Shown in pieces: positions 62,163 to 64,000 of a DNA stretch of 64,000 bases (the stretch's first letter is position 1; every line of letters begins with the position of its first letter). This DNA comes from an alpha proteobacterium SCGC AAA028-C07 (lineage in GTDB: Bacteria; Pseudomonadota; Alphaproteobacteria; Pelagibacterales; Pelagibacteraceae). A program made the translations under genes and the position numbers. Location: the NCBI GenBank assembly GCA_000419465.1, contig ATTB01000004.1, forward strand, positions 1 to 64,000. Reading direction: 5' to 3'. The notes under the pieces are model-generated. The model made no database searches, was not told the origin of the DNA, and was given only the letters and a program-made list of their open reading frames with translations.

Positions 62163-62660
62163 GATTTTTCCCAAGTCGCTTTAATAAAATTGATTCATCT
62201 TTTTTTGCATCACCGCAGGAATTTACAACGATGATTGTGTCTTTACTTAATTTTGGTGCAAGTTTTATAGCTGTTGCAAATGCATGTGATGGTTCAAGTG
62301 ATGGTCTAATTTTTTCCATACTTGAAACCAATTTATAAGCAGCCAATGCTTCTTCATCTGAGGCAGAAGTGTATCTTGCTCTTTTTGCATCTTTTAAAAA
62401 GCAATGAAGAGGGGACACACCTGGATAATCTAACCCTGCACTTATGGACTGAGTTTTGCTAATTTGTCCTTCTTTATCTTGCACCACATATTGTGCAGCA
62501 CCATGTAGAATTCCAATTTTAGAATTATTAGTAAGTGGTGCTGCATGCAGTTTACTATTATTAGGTCCACCAGCTTCAACACCAATAAACTCAACTTGAG
62601 ATTTATTGTAATCCATAAATGAATTCCAAAACCCAATTGCAGATGATCCTCCACCAACAA
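62155..62660 (-). pseudogene. trpB: Tryptophan synthase beta subunit, C-terminal half only
   Basis: Homology to TrpB begins abruptly at VGGGSSAIGFW (family GGGSNAIG, about residue 230 of 400) and runs through GVEAGGPNNSKLHAAPLTNN, SISAGLDYPGVSPLHCFLKD, EPSHAFATAIKLAPKLSKD and IIVVNSCG to a normal C-terminus. The N-terminal half, with the PLP Lys and Glu109 equivalents, is absent. The ORF-track residues upstream of VGGGSS are antisense to the Old Yellow Enzyme gene and look non-homologous. So this copy cannot encode an active enzyme. The break may be a real rearrangement or an assembly chimera. Confidence 0.85.
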
Positions 62661-62711
62661 TCTTTGATAATTTAAAAATAGGCAATCTAACACTTCCAAA
62701 TAGAATTATTA
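62655..62711. other. Inverted junction joining truncated trpB to a start-less OYE gene
   Basis: On the minus strand trpB homology stops at about 62660. On the plus strand, Old Yellow Enzyme homology starts at about 62657 (TIFDNLKIGNLTLPNRI). No ATG, GTG or TTG lies between the in-frame stop at 62609 and ATG 62711. Both genes are cut at the same place in opposite orientation. This is the footprint of an inversion breakpoint or a chimeric read/contig. Confidence 0.7.
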
Positions 62712-63751
62712 TGGCTCCGCTTACACGTATGCGAAGCAAACAACCTGGTAATATTCCTTGGGAATTAAATGCAACATATTATTCTCAAAGATCATCGGCT
62801 GGTTTTATTATAACTGAAGCAACACAAATTTCTCAACAAGGTCAGGGTTATCCTGGAACTCCTGGAATTCACAGCAAAGAACAAGTGCAAGGATGGAAAT
62901 TAATTACTGACGCTGTGCACAAAAACGGTGGTCATATTTTTTTACAATTATGGCACGTTGGCAGAATTTCTCATTCATCTCATCAACCAAATAATAGTTT
63001 GCCTGTTGCGCCATCAGCTATTGCCGCAAAAAATTCCGGAACATTTACTGCTGATTGGAAACCTACTCCTATTTTAACACCAAGAGCATTAGAAGCATTA
63101 GAACTTCCTGGCATTATTCAAGATTATGTAAACGCTGCCAAAAATGCAAAAGAAGCCGGTTTTGATGGCGTTGAAGTTCATATGGCAAATGGATATTTAC
63201 TCGATGAATTTTTACAAGATGGAAGTAACAAAAGAACAGATGAGTTTGGTGGCTCTATAGAGAATAGAGTTAAATTTCCGATGCAAGTATTAGATGCTGT
63301 CATTGGTGTTTTTGGAAAAGATAGAGTTGGCGTGAGACTCTCTCCCTATGGAACTTTCAATGATATGAACGACTCTAATCCTGTAGAATTATTCACTTAT
63401 GTAATAGATCAATTAAATCAAAGACAAATTGCTTTCTTAGATATGATTGAGCCTAGAGCAACATCAGCTGGGGGTGGCGATGCTGTAGATACAAATGCGC
63501 CTTCTACTACAAAATTATTTAGAAAAAAATTTAAAGGAATATTTATTTCTGCTGGAGGTTACACGCCTGAAGATGCAAAAACAGCCGTTGAATCAAATGA
63601 TATAGATGCTGTGGCATTTGGTAGAATTTTTATTGCAAATCCAGATTTGCCAAAACGCATCAAAACAAATGCACCTTTAAATCCCTATGACCGTGCAACG
63701 TTTTATGGTGGTGATGAAAAAGGTTATACGGATTATCCAGCTTTAAGCTAA
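62711..63751 (+). CDS. Old Yellow Enzyme family alkene reductase, N-terminus cut at junction
   Basis: FMN- and NAD(P)H-dependent ene-reductase of the NemA/OYE family. FMN/substrate residues are visible in IIMAPLTRMRS, LWHVGRISHSSHQ, FDGVEVHMANGYLLDEFL, RVGVRLSPYGTF and SAGGYTPEDAKTA. The ORF-track ATG at 62711 corresponds to an internal Met; coding homology continues upstream in frame through TIFDNLKIGNLTLPNRI, the normal family start, but without a start codon. About 20-25 native N-terminal residues are therefore detached from an initiation site. The catalytic body appears complete (346 aa versus about 365). Confidence 0.85.
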   Translation: MAPLTRMRSKQPGNIPWELNATYYSQRSSAGFIITEATQISQQGQGYPGTPGIHSKEQVQGWKLITDAVHKNGGHIFLQLWHVGRISHSSHQPNNSLPVAPSAIAAKNSGTFTADWKPTPILTPRALEALELPGIIQDYVNAAKNAKEAGFDGVEVHMANGYLLDEFLQDGSNKRTDEFGGSIENRVKFPMQVLDAVIGVFGKDRVGVRLSPYGTFNDMNDSNPVELFTYVIDQLNQRQIAFLDMIEPRATSAGGGDAVDTNAPSTTKLFRKKFKGIFISAGGYTPEDAKTAVESNDIDAVAFGRIFIANPDLPKRIKTNAPLNPYDRATFYGGDEKGYTDYPALS

Positions 63752-63754
63752 ATT

Positions 63755-64000
63755 TTAAACAGGATCAATGTGAGTCATTAGGTTTAAAACCCTAGAGCTG
63801 CGCATCACTCTATTTCTTGCTTCTACTGCAATATCATGACCTTCTGCAACTGTTAAAGTTCCTTTAACTTCAATATGAACATCTGCAATAATACTATCGC
63901 CTACTTTTCTTGTTCTTAAATCATGAATATTAACAACACCTGGAGTTTCTAATATTATTTTTTTAATTTTTTCAACTTCATCAATATCTGCAGCTTTATC
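63755..64000 (-). CDS. Cation diffusion facilitator transporter, C-terminal domain (truncated by window edge)
   Basis: Open minus-strand frame running off the window end, 81 residues to its stop at 63755. It reads ETPGVVNIHDLRTRKVGDS, ADVHIEVKGTLTVAEGHDIA and VLNLMTHIDPV, the cytoplasmic dimerisation domain of CDF/FieF-type zinc or iron efflux proteins. The HDLRTRKVG and H-x-I/D-P marks are conserved. The membrane domain lies outside the window. Convergent with the OYE gene. Confidence 0.8.
   Translation of the reverse strand, partial: DKAADIDEVEKIKKIILETPGVVNIHDLRTRKVGDSIIADVHIEVKGTLTVAEGHDIAVEARNRVMRSSRVLNLMTHIDPV

Noticed and set aside
62442-62699. 85-aa minus-strand ORF over trpB
   Set aside because: It is another frame of the trpB remnant; the residues do not resemble a known protein and trpB homology is clear in the other frame.

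Overview
The window looks like the chromosome of a streamlined, very AT-rich alphaproteobacterium. Genes are packed with ATGA, TAATG or short overlaps, and the gaps are small: none exceeds about 220 bases once small genes are counted. Gene content (SorA-type sulfite dehydrogenase, soluble Fds-type formate dehydrogenase, formate-THF ligase, a Liv-type ABC transporter, trpA-accD-folC-trxA neighbourhood, type IV pili) fits Pelagibacterales (SAR11) or a relative. The lineage is an inference. KatG and the large pilin set would make it a comparatively well-equipped member. No rRNA, tRNA, CRISPR array, phage or insertion sequence was seen.

Layout. 1-0.6 kb: 3' end of a serine-glyoxylate-type aminotransferase. 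0.6-5.4 kb: peroxiredoxin, DCC thiol oxidoreductase, catalase-peroxidase KatG, a PsiE-like protein and several very small membrane proteins. 5.4-12.5 kb: molybdenum cofactor genes (moaACDE on the minus strand, then moaB, moeA, mobA) surrounding a molybdenum sulfite dehydrogenase, its cytochrome c and a TauE/SafE exporter. 12.5-18.2 kb: an IscU/NifU-like scaffold, fdhD, and an NAD-dependent formate dehydrogenase (a fused FdsG-FdsB subunit plus FdsA). 18.2-25.9 kb: HPP membrane protein, a five-component Liv-type ABC transporter (SBP, two ATPases, two permeases), a small membrane protein and formate-THF ligase. Formate made or imported here can thus be oxidised to CO2 with NADH gain or loaded onto folate. 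26-30.8 kb: bicupin, lipoproteins, Pal and small membrane proteins.

30.9-54.8 kb is a nearly complete type IV pilus locus: a PilM-PilN fusion, PilO, PilP, PilQ, PilB, PilC, six pilin-like genes, PilT, four minor pilins (FimT/U, PilV, PilW, PilX types), an unknown secreted protein, a giant PilY1, PilD on the opposite strand, and eight more pilin-like genes. Eighteen class III prepilin-like proteins are encoded in about 16 kb. Most of the 14 array pilins share an almost invariant N-terminal helix but have unrelated-looking, cysteine-bearing heads. Eleven of the 14 have Ala instead of Gly at the -1 cleavage position, and one has His instead of the conserved Glu5. PilY1 carries an NHL-type beta-propeller inserted inside its von Willebrand A domain. 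This diversified pilin and adhesin array is the most unusual system in the window.

54.8-56.4 kb holds three genes of unknown function with strong ribosome binding sites. 56.5-62.2 kb is housekeeping: rmuC, exonuclease I, thioredoxin, folC, accD, trpA. At about 62.66 kb the upstream gene trpB stops abruptly. Only its C-terminal half is present, and it abuts, in opposite orientation, an Old Yellow Enzyme gene that lacks its start codon. This is either a genuine inversion breakpoint or an assembly/amplification chimera. The window ends in a cation-efflux (CDF) gene.
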